Source: Vibrio sp. PID17_43 (lineage in GTDB: Bacteria > Pseudomonadota > Gammaproteobacteria > Enterobacterales > Vibrionaceae). Taken from it: DNA of 64,000 bases. The notes below the pieces were generated by a model. It had not been told where the DNA came from. It ran no database searches and saw nothing but the letters and a program-made list of their open reading frames with translations. Below, one piece after another: positions 1-9,455 of the stretch (positions are counted from its first letter, which is position 1; every line of letters starts with the position of its first letter). Location: positions 1 to 64,000 of the forward strand of contig NZ_LIXM01000002.1 in NCBI RefSeq assembly GCF_002608565.1, written 5' to 3'. Position numbers and translations under genes: made by a program.

Positions 1-1
1 G

Positions 2-2692
2 CTAGTGAACTCAGGGCAAGAGCTGCCACCGTTTACCTTGACGCCAAACGACGGCCAAGTGGATGGGGCGCCTGCGAGTGCCGATCCAAACGTAACCCCA
101 GCGAACGACCAACCAACGGTCCTCATAACTGATAGCACGACAGAAAACCCTCAGAATGATGACAAAGTAACGGGTGAAGAAACGGCGAACATCACCGTTG
201 ATTTTGGGGGAAATGTTACTTCAGGTACCGCGACTGTACGTATAACCGATACAGAAGCGCAGAATGGCGAATTCCCCGCAGGAGATAACGACATTATATT
301 GGAGGTGACGTTATCTGAAGGAAAGGCGACAGTACCTGGTTATACGGTTATCACTAATGATGATGGTACATTCACCATTACAGGCGTGGATGTAAGTGCT
401 TTAAAGGATGGCATTTTAACCGCTGATTCAACGTTCAAATATCCAAATGGTCATGAGGTCAACGTTAATGATATTGTCGCTAAAGATAGTGAGTACGGTA
501 CCGATGGCAACAAAGATGGAGAGATTGACGGCCCAACGCTAACTATTACAGACAGTACCGTTGATGACGGCGATGACAATATCACCGGCTCGGAGAGAGC
601 AACAATCACTTTCAACCATGGTGAAGGGGTTAATACGGGCTTATCGGGTGTGAGCGATCTAAAAGTTGTGAATGGAAGTTCTATTATTACTTTGACTCTA
701 GCACTTGGCTCTGACGGCACTTGGACCGCATCTGACGGTACAGGCAACGTTTATTCAGTGACCGGTGACGGCCCATACCAGATTGAAGGGGTGGATGTTA
801 GTTCATTGGATGATGGTCAGCTGACTGCATCGGCTACCTTTACTGATCAAGATAACAATACAGCCAGCGCGAATGATGATGTTCAGAAAGCGTCAAACAA
901 TCCGCCAACTGCTGATGACTTCTCTGTGAGTGGTGATTACTTATCTGACGATCCATCCATTGACTTCGCACCTCACGCTAAGGATGTGGAGGACGACCAA
1001 GACGACACTAAAGTTACCGACATCGAAATCACATCGTTGCCTGAACATGGCTATCTCTACTACTTAGACGGAGACACAGAAGTCAAACTCTCTGTTGGAG
1101 ATGTGATTCCGGAAACAACGGACGTGAAATACAGCCTGACGACGGAACGGTTTGGTTTTGACTCATCGGATGTGTCAAACATCGCAGATGGTACGATTAG
1201 CGATTCAATAACGATGAACGGGTTGACTTTTTACGCGGGGACGCTAGATAAATCGGCAAATGAACCAATATATAATCGTTTTATCAAAGTTGATCATGCA
1301 AATGACCAAGTCGGTTTGGCTGTTGTAGAGCAAGGTGAATCGGGTAACGGAGATGAGATTAGTACTTCTGAGTTTATTGCGATAAAACTCAACGAAGGGG
1401 TTGAAGCCGATCAGGCTGATTTAAGCTTCGCTAGCTTGAACAATAAGTTTAATAGTGGGGAGGCTTGGATTACAGTTGGCTTCTATAAAGACGGTGTCTT
1501 GATTTCAACTCAGCAAATCACAATAGATGATATTACCAAGACCGGGAATCATTCTGGTACCGCTACGGTTTCTCTTGATGGCTTCTTTGATGAGCTAAGA
1601 GTATTCCCAGAAACCAATAGTAATAGTGATAAAGCAAGCTTTACCATGGTTGGAGCCGATGTCACGAGCTTCAATGATATTGATGACTCATTCACTTATA
1701 AAGCGATAGATTCTGATGGAACCTACAGTGAAGAAGCAAAAGTAGACATCAGTATGGAAAATGTGATTGATGCGGAGCAGTTCCTCGGCAGTGGTGGTGT
1801 TGATACGTTTACGTTGTCAAGCGGACATGGTCAATTGCAATATGCTGGTGCTGGCTATGATAATAATCCTGCTTCCGTGTGGCAGGAGAACGTTTCGATG
1901 TCAGACGACCTTTTCATTTCTTCTGGCCATAGTAATGACCGTATTGAACTCGGCGCTGGAGAGGGGAACTATCGTGTTGATACAGGAACCTCAATTCCAA
2001 ACCTCAATGGACTAGTTGATAGAGAAACCTTCGAGAGCTTTGAGTTCATGACTGCTTCAGAGGATAATATTCGGGATCCTGATGGCGCGCTTAAAAGCTC
2101 TATTGAAAGCCCAGTACAACCTTTAACCGACACAGTGAACTTAGGTTCTGGTCACGATAGGGTTGTTAGTCAAGGAGGAAATTTGGCCGCCTTCGGTGGT
2201 GCGGGCAACGATATTCTCCGTGGCTCTGATGATGGCTCTGATGGTCTTCGAGGAGGGGCCGATGACGATGTTCTTTACGGCCGTGGTGGCGATGATTACC
2301 TACGAGGCGACTCGGGCAACGACATCTTGATTGGTGGGTTAGGTAATGACTTACTGAGTGGTGATGATGGCGCTGATACCTTTAAGTGGGGCGTTTCTGA
2401 CCTTGATGGTTCAACAGACACCGTTGCCGATTTTGATAGTTCTGAAGGTGACATTCTCGATTTTTCTGAATTGTTTGAAGATTTAGAAAGTGTTGAACTT
2501 GATGCTATTTTGGATTCGCTAGAAGGAAATAGTTCGACAACAGACGAGCGTGGAGGGTTTGATGTTTCGGTATCTGATGATAGCGAGCTGACGATAACAA
2601 AAGGTAGTGATAGCTTGACTATCGACTTTTCTGGTGCGTCAGACGTTACGTCAAGTCTAATCGATAGCCTAAACACGTTAAAACACGATTAA
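2..2692 (+). CDS. RTX-type large adhesin, C-terminal part (5' end outside window)
   Basis: The frame is open to the left edge, so this is the 3' part of a longer gene; the GTG at 5 is not taken as the start. The roughly 896 visible residues are very acidic. They contain Ig-like/cadherin-like repeats (recurring TITDST..DDGDDNITG blocks), a central non-repetitive region, then glycine-aspartate calcium-binding nonapeptides of the hemolysin type (GGAGNDILRG, GGADDDVLYG, GGLGNDLLSG) near residues 735-790. The end has the DTVADFD..EGD.LDFS pattern of the type I secretion target domain of the VC_A0849 class. Such proteins leave through an ABC-type secretion system and act as surface adhesins in biofilm. 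No secretion genes are visible here. A strong hairpin follows the stop. The substrate or ligand cannot be told from this part. Confidence 0.88.
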   Translation, partial: LVNSGQELPPFTLTPNDGQVDGAPASADPNVTPANDQPTVLITDSTTENPQNDDKVTGEETANITVDFGGNVTSGTATVRITDTEAQNGEFPAGDNDIILEVTLSEGKATVPGYTVITNDDGTFTITGVDVSALKDGILTADSTFKYPNGHEVNVNDIVAKDSEYGTDGNKDGEIDGPTLTITDSTVDDGDDNITGSERATITFNHGEGVNTGLSGVSDLKVVNGSSIITLTLALGSDGTWTASDGTGNVYSVTGDGPYQIEGVDVSSLDDGQLTASATFTDQDNNTASANDDVQKASNNPPTADDFSVSGDYLSDDPSIDFAPHAKDVEDDQDDTKVTDIEITSLPEHGYLYYLDGDTEVKLSVGDVIPETTDVKYSLTTERFGFDSSDVSNIADGTISDSITMNGLTFYAGTLDKSANEPIYNRFIKVDHANDQVGLAVVEQGESGNGDEISTSEFIAIKLNEGVEADQADLSFASLNNKFNSGEAWITVGFYKDGVLISTQQITIDDITKTGNHSGTATVSLDGFFDELRVFPETNSNSDKASFTMVGADVTSFNDIDDSFTYKAIDSDGTYSEEAKVDISMENVIDAEQFLGSGGVDTFTLSSGHGQLQYAGAGYDNNPASVWQENVSMSDDLFISSGHSNDRIELGAGEGNYRVDTGTSIPNLNGLVDRETFESFEFMTASEDNIRDPDGALKSSIESPVQPLTDTVNLGSGHDRVVSQGGNLAAFGGAGNDILRGSDDGSDGLRGGADDDVLYGRGGDDYLRGDSGNDILIGGLGNDLLSGDDGADTFKWGVSDLDGSTDTVADFDSSEGDILDFSELFEDLESVELDAILDSLEGNSSTTDERGGFDVSVSDDSELTITKGSDSLTIDFSGASDVTSSLIDSLNTLKHD

Positions 2693-2755
2693 AGGTATGT
2701 GTTGTGTTGAGGGCTGAGACTGGCCCTCAAATAAAGCCTATCCTGAATAGAAACA

Positions 2756-2789
2756 AAAACGCCACTAGATTGATGTCTAGTGGCGTTTT
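2756..2789. terminator. Bidirectional intrinsic terminator between the adhesin and rlmI
   Basis: A perfect 14-bp stem (AAAACGCCACTAGA / TCTAGTGGCGTTTT) encloses a 6-nt loop, with A-run and T-run on the two sides. It can end the adhesin transcript on the plus strand and rlmI on the minus strand. Confidence 0.9.
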
Positions 2790-2811
2790 AATTTAACGAG
2801 TAAAGGGAGAC

Positions 2812-4005
2812 TTATAGTACCTTACAAGCAAAACCTTTCAGGTAGAAGCCCTCTGGATAAGCGCTATCGGTAGGGTGATCCGCAGCTTGCTCAAAGCGCT
2901 CGACGAACTTCACTTGACGGCCAGAATCGACCGCTGCGTCGGCAATGATCTTTTGAAATAAATCTGAGCTCATTAGGCCTGAACAAGAGTAGGTCAGTAG
3001 AGTGCCACCTGGTTTTAGGATTTGCATTGCCAACATGTTGATGTCTTTATAGCCGTTCGCACCAGAAGTCAGGTTATTCTTGCTCGACACAAACTTCGGC
3101 GGATCCATAATCACAACATCAAACTGAGTGCCTTGATCACGGTATTCACGTAGTAATTTAAATACGTCCGCATTCAGGAATACAGCGCGCTTTTTCGAAA
3201 TGTCGAACTCGTTGAGTTCTGCGTTAAATTTAGCCGTGTCAAGTGCAGGTTGAGATACGTCTGCGTTAATAACGCGCTTAGCGCCGCCCTTTAATGCGTA
3301 GAGGCCAAATCCACCCGTGTACGAGAAACAGTTTAAGACTTCTTTATCTTTGACGTATTTCATCGCTTGTTGGCGGCTGTCACGTTGGTCGAGGTAGAAA
3401 CCGGTTTTGTGTCCACCAACGATATCGACGCTGATTTTCACGCCGTTCTCTTCAATCACGACAGATTTTGGTGGCTCTTCACCGTGGAGTACGCCAGTTT
3501 TCTCTTGTAAGCCTTCTTTCTTACGTACCGCGACATCAGAACGTTCGTATACATTACAACTAGGGAAACACTCTACTAGTGCATCGACAATCGCTTGCTT
3601 GTTGTATTCTGCTCCCGCACTTAAAAGCTGACATACAAAGAAGTCTTGGTAGCGGTCAATGGTGATGCCTGGTAAGCCATCAGACTCGGCGGCGATTAGG
3701 CGGTATCCGGTGAGACCATCACGTTCAATCACATCTTCACGAAGAAGCTGAGCATCTTTGAAGCGCTTAACGAAGAATGCCTTGTTGATGTCTTCCTTTT
3801 CAAAACTCCAGATACGTGCGCGGATCTGAGATGCTGGAGAATATGCAGCTTTAGCTAGCCACTTTCCATCGTGAGTGAATACATCAACGGTTTCGCCAAG
3901 AGAAGGTTCACCCTCAACTTTGTTGATGCCTCGAGAGAAAATCCAAGGGTGCTTACGCTTAACCGATTTCTCACGACCTTTTACTAGATAGATAGCAGCT
4001 GTCAT
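2812..4005 (-). CDS. rlmI: 23S rRNA (cytosine-5) methyltransferase RlmI
   Basis: This SAM-dependent enzyme methylates C1962 of 23S rRNA in E. coli (formerly YccW). The protein has an N-terminal PUA-like region (about 1-80) and a C-terminal Rossmann methyltransferase with [12 protein letters not shown] and the catalytic-loop motif DPPKF. I chose the ATG at 4005, giving 397 residues against 396 in E. coli, because the sequence from [10 protein letters not shown] onward aligns with the family. The frame stays open upstream to 4089, but that 28-residue extension is not family-like. Closely related genes acyP, tusE and yccA follow nearby as in enterobacteria, although here a chemotaxis receptor is inserted between them. 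Confidence 0.93.
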   Translation of the reverse strand: MTAAIYLVKGREKSVKRKHPWIFSRGINKVEGEPSLGETVDVFTHDGKWLAKAAYSPASQIRARIWSFEKEDINKAFFVKRFKDAQLLREDVIERDGLTGYRLIAAESDGLPGITIDRYQDFFVCQLLSAGAEYNKQAIVDALVECFPSCNVYERSDVAVRKKEGLQEKTGVLHGEEPPKSVVIEENGVKISVDIVGGHKTGFYLDQRDSRQQAMKYVKDKEVLNCFSYTGGFGLYALKGGAKRVINADVSQPALDTAKFNAELNEFDISKKRAVFLNADVFKLLREYRDQGTQFDVVIMDPPKFVSSKNNLTSGANGYKDINMLAMQILKPGGTLLTYSCSGLMSSDLFQKIIADAAVDSGRQVKFVERFEQAADHPTDSAYPEGFYLKGFACKVL

Positions 4006-4130
4006 TTCTTTAGCTCTTATTAAATTTTGAAGGGGCGTATTGTCCGGGATGTTGTCTTCAAAAGCAATATCCGTTGGTAAACCAATCATTTGCTGAAGTG
4101 TTAATTATTGCATGGTAAGAGAGATATTAA

Positions 4131-4153
4131 AAAGGGCCACCGAAGTGACCCTT
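4131..4153 (-). terminator. Intrinsic terminator of the chemotaxis receptor gene
   Basis: Read on the minus strand, AAGGGTCAC and GTGGCCCTT pair (one G-U) around a TTCG tetraloop and are followed by TTTTTAAT. It lies directly downstream of the receptor stop codon. Confidence 0.8.
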
Positions 4154-4171
4154 GCTATTTGTTCAACGTTA

Positions 4172-5575
4172 TTAGGCTCTTAAACCCGTTAACAACGATT
4201 CCATCGTATCGCTTTGTGCACGAAGTTTCTCTACATTCTGTGTCGTTGTGCTGATCATGGTGCACACGTTATTTGCTTGTACACGGATTTCTTCAACGCT
4301 TGATGCAATGTTATCTGCGACCACTCCTTGCTCTTCAGCTGCCGTTGCAATTTGGATACTGCTGTCGGAGATGTTTTGGTTTTTATCCGCAAGAGAACCA
4401 ATCTCGAGATCGACTTCCGCCATTAACGTTTGGCCTTTGTTTGCATTTTGAACCGTCACGTCCATCAACTTAGTCAGTGATTGGCTGTTACGCTGTAATG
4501 CTTCAATCATGGTTTGGATTTCAACCGTTGCTTGCTGAGTGCGACCCGCAAGAGCGCGAACTTCATCAGCAACCACCGCAAAGCCACGACCTTGCTCACC
4601 CGCGCGGGCAGCTTCGATCGCAGCATTGAGCGCAAGTAGGTTGGTTTGCTCTGAGATGCCATTGATCGTCGTGACTACCTCATCAATTTGTGCAGCATTG
4701 GCGTCTAGCTCTTCCACTGCCTGAGAAGCGGATTGGATCTCGGTTGAGAGATTAGAGATAGAGTGAAGGGTATTCTCGACCTTAATTTGACCAGATTGAG
4801 CAACACTTCGTGCGTCATCTGTTTGTGCACTCGATTCATGGGCTAACGTCGCGACTTCACGAATCGTAGAAGCCATTTGTTCTGTCGCACTTGCTAGCGA
4901 GTTTAAGTGCTCTTGCTGCGTGTTGGATATTTCTGAACTGTTGTGAATGGATTGATTAAGGTCTGAGCTAATTTGTTGCATTAGCGCGACAGATTCTTGA
5001 ATCGACTGAACCATCTTTTGTTCGCGTTCGGCGACTTTGTCGATAGTAATTGCGATTTCGCTGAACTCATCACGAACAGGGAAAAAATTCATACGAGCGG
5101 TTAAATCACCATCAGCAAGTGTGTTTAATGCTTTGTTCATCGTAAACATCGCGCCACCGATGAACGTCATGATGTAATAAACGCTTAACGCAATAAAGAA
5201 AAGGGTAACAAGGACGATGCTAACTTGAGTGCTTGTTAGCGCTGTCCATAACGTTTGGTCGTGATTGATCTCGAGACTAAATGCGCCGTTCATTACAGAT
5301 ACGGAGCCAGTGCCTGTACCAAAAGAAATGGTATCAGAATTTGCAATTAGGTTTGCAACTTGTGTTTGCGAAAGGTTGCCGGCTTCAATGAGCCCTTTCA
5401 TTAACACCAACTCTTCTTGATTCATATCAGAAATGAGAGTGCCTGCGGCACTGTTCATAACGAATGTTAGAATGATTAATGCGAGAACGGGGAGGAAGAA
5501 GAGTAAGTAGAACTTCTCTTGTATCTTTAAATGGATGAGATATTTATCAATCCAACGGAAAGCAATTTCTTTCAT
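4172..5575 (-). CDS. Methyl-accepting chemotaxis protein with very small periplasmic domain
   Basis: The protein has transmembrane segments at about 22-40 and 117-140, a HAMP domain at about 140-195 and a long cytoplasmic coiled-coil signalling domain. The hairpin tip carries the near-invariant [20 protein letters not shown] and [15 protein letters not shown] stretches that bind CheA and CheW. There is no C-terminal pentapeptide for CheR/CheB tethering. The roughly 75 residues between the membrane spans are too short for a usual ligand-binding domain, so the signal may be membrane-linked or relayed by a partner. I start at 5575 ([10 protein letters not shown], 467 residues); the frame stays open to 5641, but that extension is hydrophobic and overlaps the divergent promoter of acyP. 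The ligand is unknown. Confidence 0.9.
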   Translation of the reverse strand: MKEIAFRWIDKYLIHLKIQEKFYLLFFLPVLALIILTFVMNSAAGTLISDMNQEELVLMKGLIEAGNLSQTQVANLIANSDTISFGTGTGSVSVMNGAFSLEINHDQTLWTALTSTQVSIVLVTLFFIALSVYYIMTFIGGAMFTMNKALNTLADGDLTARMNFFPVRDEFSEIAITIDKVAEREQKMVQSIQESVALMQQISSDLNQSIHNSSEISNTQQEHLNSLASATEQMASTIREVATLAHESSAQTDDARSVAQSGQIKVENTLHSISNLSTEIQSASQAVEELDANAAQIDEVVTTINGISEQTNLLALNAAIEAARAGEQGRGFAVVADEVRALAGRTQQATVEIQTMIEALQRNSQSLTKLMDVTVQNANKGQTLMAEVDLEIGSLADKNQNISDSSIQIATAAEEQGVVADNIASSVEEIRVQANNVCTMISTTTQNVEKLRAQSDTMESLLTGLRA

Positions 5576-5665
5576 AATTATTATAACCACATAAAACCCC
5601 ACTATCCTTAGTGGGAGAAATAGAATGTAATAATATATCACCCAATATAATGGAGCGGTATAAAG

Positions 5666-5938
5666 ATGAACCTAAAGTGTGAGAAGTTTACAGTAAAAGG
5701 TCATGTTCAAGGAGTAGGTTTTAGATACCACACTTCACACCAAGGATTGAAGCTTGGTCTAACGGGTTATGCTAAGAACTTGAACAATGGTGATGTAGAA
5801 GTGATGGCTTGCGGCACGGAGTCACAAATTGCTGAGTTTTCGATTTGGCTGGAAGAAGGCCCACGGACGGCAAGCGTCGAAAGCGTCACTAAGGAGAACG
5901 CCTCCTTTAAACCTTTCCGTGGGTTCAAAATCCTATGA
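5666..5938 (+). CDS. acyP: Acylphosphatase
   Basis: This 90-residue enzyme hydrolyses carboxyl-phosphate bonds of acyl phosphates. The signature [10 protein letters not shown] carries the catalytic arginine and [13 protein letters not shown] carries the catalytic asparagine; the length is typical (about 90-100). It is transcribed away from the chemotaxis receptor and meets tusE tail to tail with only two bases between the stop codons. The gene corresponds to E. coli yccX, which also neighbours tusE and yccA. Confidence 0.93.
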   Translation: MNLKCEKFTVKGHVQGVGFRYHTSHQGLKLGLTGYAKNLNNGDVEVMACGTESQIAEFSIWLEEGPRTASVESVTKENASFKPFRGFKIL

Positions 5939-5940
5939 TA

Positions 5941-6270
5941 TTACAAACACTTAGCTGGTTTTGGTAGACCTGCCAGTTTTGTGGCCTGTTTAGCTGGCCC
6001 CTTCTTGAACAGCTTGAATAAGTACTTACTGTTGCCTTTTTCTGGGCCGTGTGCTTTTTCCATCGCTTTTACAAGCATTCTTACCGCAGGAGAGGTATTG
6101 AACTCTTCATAAAATACACGTACGAAATGAATCACTTCTAAGTGGGCTTCTGTTAGCTCAATTTCTTCTTCTTTTGCCAAAAGCTCAATCATGCCTTCTT
6201 CCCACTGTGTGTAGTCGAGTAGATAGCCTTGAGCATCGGTTTCAATTTCTTTACCGTTGTAAACGAACAT
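5941..6270 (-). CDS. tusE: Sulfurtransferase TusE (DsrC family)
   Basis: TusE accepts persulfide sulfur from TusBCD and passes it to MnmA for 2-thiouridine synthesis at the tRNA wobble base. The 109-residue protein has the DsrC fold and ends in PAKCL, so the catalytic cysteine is the penultimate residue, as in the family. The family-typical opening with [12 protein letters not shown] supports the start. It sits between acyP and yccA as in E. coli. No other tus gene is in the window. Confidence 0.93.
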   Translation of the reverse strand: MFVYNGKEIETDAQGYLLDYTQWEEGMIELLAKEEEIELTEAHLEVIHFVRVFYEEFNTSPAVRMLVKAMEKAHGPEKGNSKYLFKLFKKGPAKQATKLAGLPKPAKCL

Positions 6271-6516
6271 CGCCTTTGTATCCGCTTATTAATGACTGAT
6301 AGTTATAGGGTAGCTTAGAGAAAAGGTGATTCTCAACAAAAGAATCTCAATCTCATGCTGAGCGCAGTAAAATCGTACAAGCTAAGTGGAGTGCTTTGAT
6401 TAGGGATATTCAACAATTTGCCATTTTATTCAGGTTGTTAGAAAAATATCGGGGTGAACACTTTAAATAATGCATAGGTATTCTACATATCGATTAGCGT
6501 AGGTTTGGTTAAACGA

Positions 6517-6547
6517 AAAAGCCCGAAGGAAGTACCTTCGGGCTTTT
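6517..6547. terminator. Intrinsic terminator between tusE and yccA
   Basis: A perfect 13-bp stem (AAAAGCCCGAAGG / CCTTCGGGCTTTT) encloses a 5-nt loop. It lies just beyond the yccA stop codon and can work on either strand. The rest of the gap 6271-6570 shows no gene. Confidence 0.9.
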
Positions 6548-6570
6548 GTGTTTAAGTTCAATCCAACGAA

Positions 6571-7233
6571 TTAGTCGTCGTTCATGATGCCTAAAATGCT
6601 TAGTAGGCTGATGAAGATGTTGTAGATTGATACATATAGCGTGATTGTCGCTGAAATGTAGTTTGATTCACCACCACGGATGATACCTTGAGTTGTCATA
6701 AGAATCGCCATGGTCGAGAACACAATAAACAAGCTGCTCAGTGCTAGGTGTAGGATCGTTGATTGGATGAAGAAGCTCGCAACCATACCGACGACTAGAA
6801 CTACAAACAATGACAGCATTAGGCCACCCATCATTGATAGGTCACGTTTCGTTGTTAGCGCGTATGCGGACGCTGCCATGAATGACAGAGCAGTACCGCC
6901 AAGCGCGGTTAGAACGATGTCTCCCATGCCAGCACCGATGTACATGTTTAGGATTGGACCGACGGTGTAGCCAAGGAAACCTGTAAATAGGAACGTAAAT
7001 ACCAGGCCAAGGCTATTATTGCGGTTTTTCTCAGTCAAGAACAGCAAGCCATAGAAACCAACCAGCATTAGGATGATACCTGGATGCGGTAGATTAAACG
7101 CCATCGATACGCCAGCCACAACGGCGGACCAAAGTAGAGTCATAGAAAGTAGTGCATATGTGTTACGCAATACTTTATTGGTTTGTAGAGCACTTTCTTG
7201 AGTAGTAGTGCGAGTAAACATAGGACTGTTCAT
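6571..7233 (-). CDS. yccA: Bax inhibitor-1 family inner-membrane protein YccA
   Basis: The 220-residue protein has about seven transmembrane helices and belongs to the BI-1/YccA family. In E. coli YccA is a substrate and modulator of the membrane protease FtsH and binds the HflKC complex, which protects a jammed SecY from degradation. The cytosolic N-terminus with several threonines and glutamines before the first helix is like E. coli YccA (219 residues). A single ATG with a nearby purine-rich site sets the start. Function here is inferred from family and synteny. Confidence 0.9.
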   Translation of the reverse strand: MNSPMFTRTTTQESALQTNKVLRNTYALLSMTLLWSAVVAGVSMAFNLPHPGIILMLVGFYGLLFLTEKNRNNSLGLVFTFLFTGFLGYTVGPILNMYIGAGMGDIVLTALGGTALSFMAASAYALTTKRDLSMMGGLMLSLFVVLVVGMVASFFIQSTILHLALSSLFIVFSTMAILMTTQGIIRGGESNYISATITLYVSIYNIFISLLSILGIMNDD

Positions 7234-7397
7234 AATCTTCCTCTATAAGGGATTTCTGGTCTTTGATATATAGACATATATGGGCATGAAAGTTCAAAAA
7301 ATCAAGCTTAACTTGCCTATATCTGGTACAAAATGATAATAGAAATAATGTGTTATGTATGTGGCAACTTGTAACACAATATTACTGCGTTGCATAG

Positions 7398-7482
7398 CGA
7401 AGCGTCGCTTGGTACCTAACGCGATGTAAGCCAGTTCACGACGTTCATTGTGAGATGACTCAATTTACAACGTCTTGAACCA
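7398..7482. other. Structured intergenic segment with interrupted inverted repeats
   Basis: Between yccA and aapP, GTTCACGACGTT (7434-7445) and AACGTCTTGAAC (69-80 of the same line, 7469-7480) pair in 11 of 12 positions around a 23-nt loop that itself can pair (ATTG-GAG with CTC-AAT). A small hairpin AGCGA-AGCG-TCGCT precedes it at about 7398. No ORF is supported in 7234-7583. It could be the yccA leader, a repeat element or an RNA. Confidence 0.4.
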
Positions 7483-7523
7483 ACTGCAGTTTCGTAACAA
7501 TAAACTTGAGAGCATGGTTGAAT

Positions 7524-7560
7524 AATGAAAAGCACTGATTTAATGTCAGCGCTTTTCATT
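7524..7560 (-). terminator. Terminator of the aap operon
   Basis: AATGAAAAGC-A-CTGA pairs with TCAG-C-GCTTTTCATT (one mismatch) around a 7-nt loop, directly downstream of the aapP stop. Confidence 0.8.
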
Positions 7561-7583
7561 TTATCTAAATTCTCAAGCTACTG

Positions 7584-8333
7584 TTAGTGATGAAGAATCT
7601 GAGCCAAAAAGTTTTGAGTTCGGTCTGACTGAGGATTTTCAAAGAAATCAATTGGGTTGTTCTCTTCAATGATTTCTCCGGCATCCATGAAAATAACACG
7701 GTCAGCGACTTCTTTAGCAAAGCCCATTTCGTGTGTTACACAAAGCATCGTCATGCCTTCTTCTGCCAATTCTACCATTACGTCTAGCACCTCTCGAACC
7801 ATTTCTGGATCAAGTGCGGACGTCGGTTCATCAAACAACATCACTTTCGGGTTCATACACAGAGAGCGCGCTATCGCTACACGCTGCTGTTGACCACCAG
7901 ATAATTGTCCTGGGTACTTGTCAGCTTGATCTGGGATCTTAACGCGCTCAAGGTATTGCATTGCGACCGCTTCCGCTTCTTCTTTGGGCATTTTCTTTAC
8001 CCAGATAGGCGCAAGCGTGCAGTTCTCTAAGACCGTTAGGTGAGGGAATAGATTGAAGTGTTGGAAACACATACCAACTTCGCGGCGAACCGCTTCGATG
8101 TTTTTCAAATCTTCGGTGAGCTCTGTACCTGAGACATAAATGCTGCCCGCTTGATGTTCTTCTAGGCGGTTGATACAGCGAATCATGGTTGATTTTCCTG
8201 ATCCCGATGGTCCGCAGATGACAATTTTTTCGCCTTGCTTGACTTCAAGGTTGATGTTCTTCAGTACGTGAAACTCACCATACCATTTATTCATGTCCTT
8301 TAACTGGATCATGTAATCTTGATGTTGCGTCAT
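7584..8333 (-). CDS. aapP: Amino-acid ABC transporter ATP-binding protein AapP
   Basis: This cytoplasmic ATPase powers polar amino-acid uptake through the AapQ/AapM channel. The 249 residues show Walker [10 protein letters not shown], the signature [14 protein letters not shown], Walker [15 protein letters not shown] and the switch histidine in CVTHEMGF, as in the GlnQ/AapP family. It is the last gene of a four-gene minus-strand operon, 23 bp after aapM. Substrate range is inferred from the Aap family (general L-amino acids), not shown by sequence. Confidence 0.93.
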   Translation of the reverse strand: MTQHQDYMIQLKDMNKWYGEFHVLKNINLEVKQGEKIVICGPSGSGKSTMIRCINRLEEHQAGSIYVSGTELTEDLKNIEAVRREVGMCFQHFNLFPHLTVLENCTLAPIWVKKMPKEEAEAVAMQYLERVKIPDQADKYPGQLSGGQQQRVAIARSLCMNPKVMLFDEPTSALDPEMVREVLDVMVELAEEGMTMLCVTHEMGFAKEVADRVIFMDAGEIIEENNPIDFFENPQSDRTQNFLAQILHH

Positions 8334-8356
8334 AATACGTCCTTGATCTTAATGAG

Positions 8357-9454
8357 TTATCGTTTGTGACCGGTATGAAGTTTGTTTTCAAGCCATATTG
8401 AGTAACGCGACATGCCAAAACAAAATACCCAAAACACTAACGCGACAAATACATAACTTTCCGTTGCGAATCCAAGCCACTCCGGGTCGGTATTCGCAGC
8501 TTGTCCAATACCAAGTACGTCGAACATACCAATGATAAGTACAAGACTGGTATCTTTAAACAGACCGATAAAGGTGTTCACAATGGATGGAATGGTGATC
8601 TTAAGCGCTTGGGGCAGAATGATCAGTCCCATCTTCTTCCAGTACGTTAAACCGAGTGCATCGGCGGCTTCATATTGGCCTTTAGGAATCGCTTGCAGAC
8701 CGCCACGAACCACTTCGGCCATGTAAGCGGCACTAAACATCACCACGCCGATCAGAGCGCGAATGAGTTTATCGGTTTCTGAGCCTTCGGCTAAGAACAG
8801 CGGCAGCATGACCGATGCCATGAACAATACAGTGATTAGTGGGACGCCACGCCAAACTTCAATGTATACGGTACAAATACTGCGAATAATTGGCATTTCT
8901 GAACGTCGGCCCAATGCTAATGCAACGCCGATTGGCAGTGATACAACGATACCCACGAGCGCAATGATCAGAGTAACGAGCAAGCCACCCCATTTGTGTG
9001 TATCTACCACCTCAAGCCCAAACACGCCACCATATAACAGTGCCGCAACTAGAAATGGATAGACGTTGACGAAAAATAGCCAGATCCAAACTCGTTTAGG
9101 TGTTTTTTCATAGGCCAGCAACGCCGTGAAGATCGCTAACGTAATGTAAAACAGGCGAGGGCGCCATAGCTCCGCTTCTGGATAGAAGCCGTACATAAAC
9201 TGCTCCCATCGCACACTGATGAACACCCAACATGCGCCATCACGACTACAATCGTCGCGCGTTGAACCAATCCAATCTGCATTGATAAACGCCCAATCAA
9301 TAATGGACCAAAGTGCAGCAATTACGAAGTACGCAAGAATAAGCGTAATGACAGAATTTAGTGGGCTAGTAAATAAGTTTTTGCGTAGCCAACCAACCAC
9401 ACCGACAGTATTTGAAGGTGGTGGGAGATCAGGCTGAAACTGATGTGTGCTCAT
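8357..9454 (-). CDS. aapM: Amino-acid ABC transporter permease AapM
   Basis: The 365-residue inner-membrane protein has an N-terminal membrane extension, then the HisM-type permease domain with the EAA-loop QYEAADALGLTYWKKMGLIILPQ-like segment (about 250-275) that docks on the ATPase. Cysteines near CSRDGACW sit in the periplasmic loop between early helices. Its long N-terminal part is usual for the AapQ/AapM pair and distinguishes them from GlnP-type permeases. It ends just before aapP and begins one base after the aapQ stop. Confidence 0.92.
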   Translation of the reverse strand: MSTHQFQPDLPPPSNTVGVVGWLRKNLFTSPLNSVITLILAYFVIAALWSIIDWAFINADWIGSTRDDCSRDGACWVFISVRWEQFMYGFYPEAELWRPRLFYITLAIFTALLAYEKTPKRVWIWLFFVNVYPFLVAALLYGGVFGLEVVDTHKWGGLLVTLIIALVGIVVSLPIGVALALGRRSEMPIIRSICTVYIEVWRGVPLITVLFMASVMLPLFLAEGSETDKLIRALIGVVMFSAAYMAEVVRGGLQAIPKGQYEAADALGLTYWKKMGLIILPQALKITIPSIVNTFIGLFKDTSLVLIIGMFDVLGIGQAANTDPEWLGFATESYVFVALVFWVFCFGMSRYSIWLENKLHTGHKR

Positions 9455-9455
9455 A

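Noticed and set aside
451..747. Antisense ORF of 98 codons in the adhesin gene
   Set aside because: Lies wholly inside a conserved-repeat coding region; composition is that of the reverse frame of Asp/Thr-rich repeats.
2296..2676. Antisense ORF of 126 codons at the adhesin 3' end
   Set aside because: Shadow of the calcium-binding repeat and secretion domain on the other strand; serine-rich nonsense.
7380..7490. ERIC element
   Set aside because: The inverted repeat there does not carry the ERIC core sequence that I remember.
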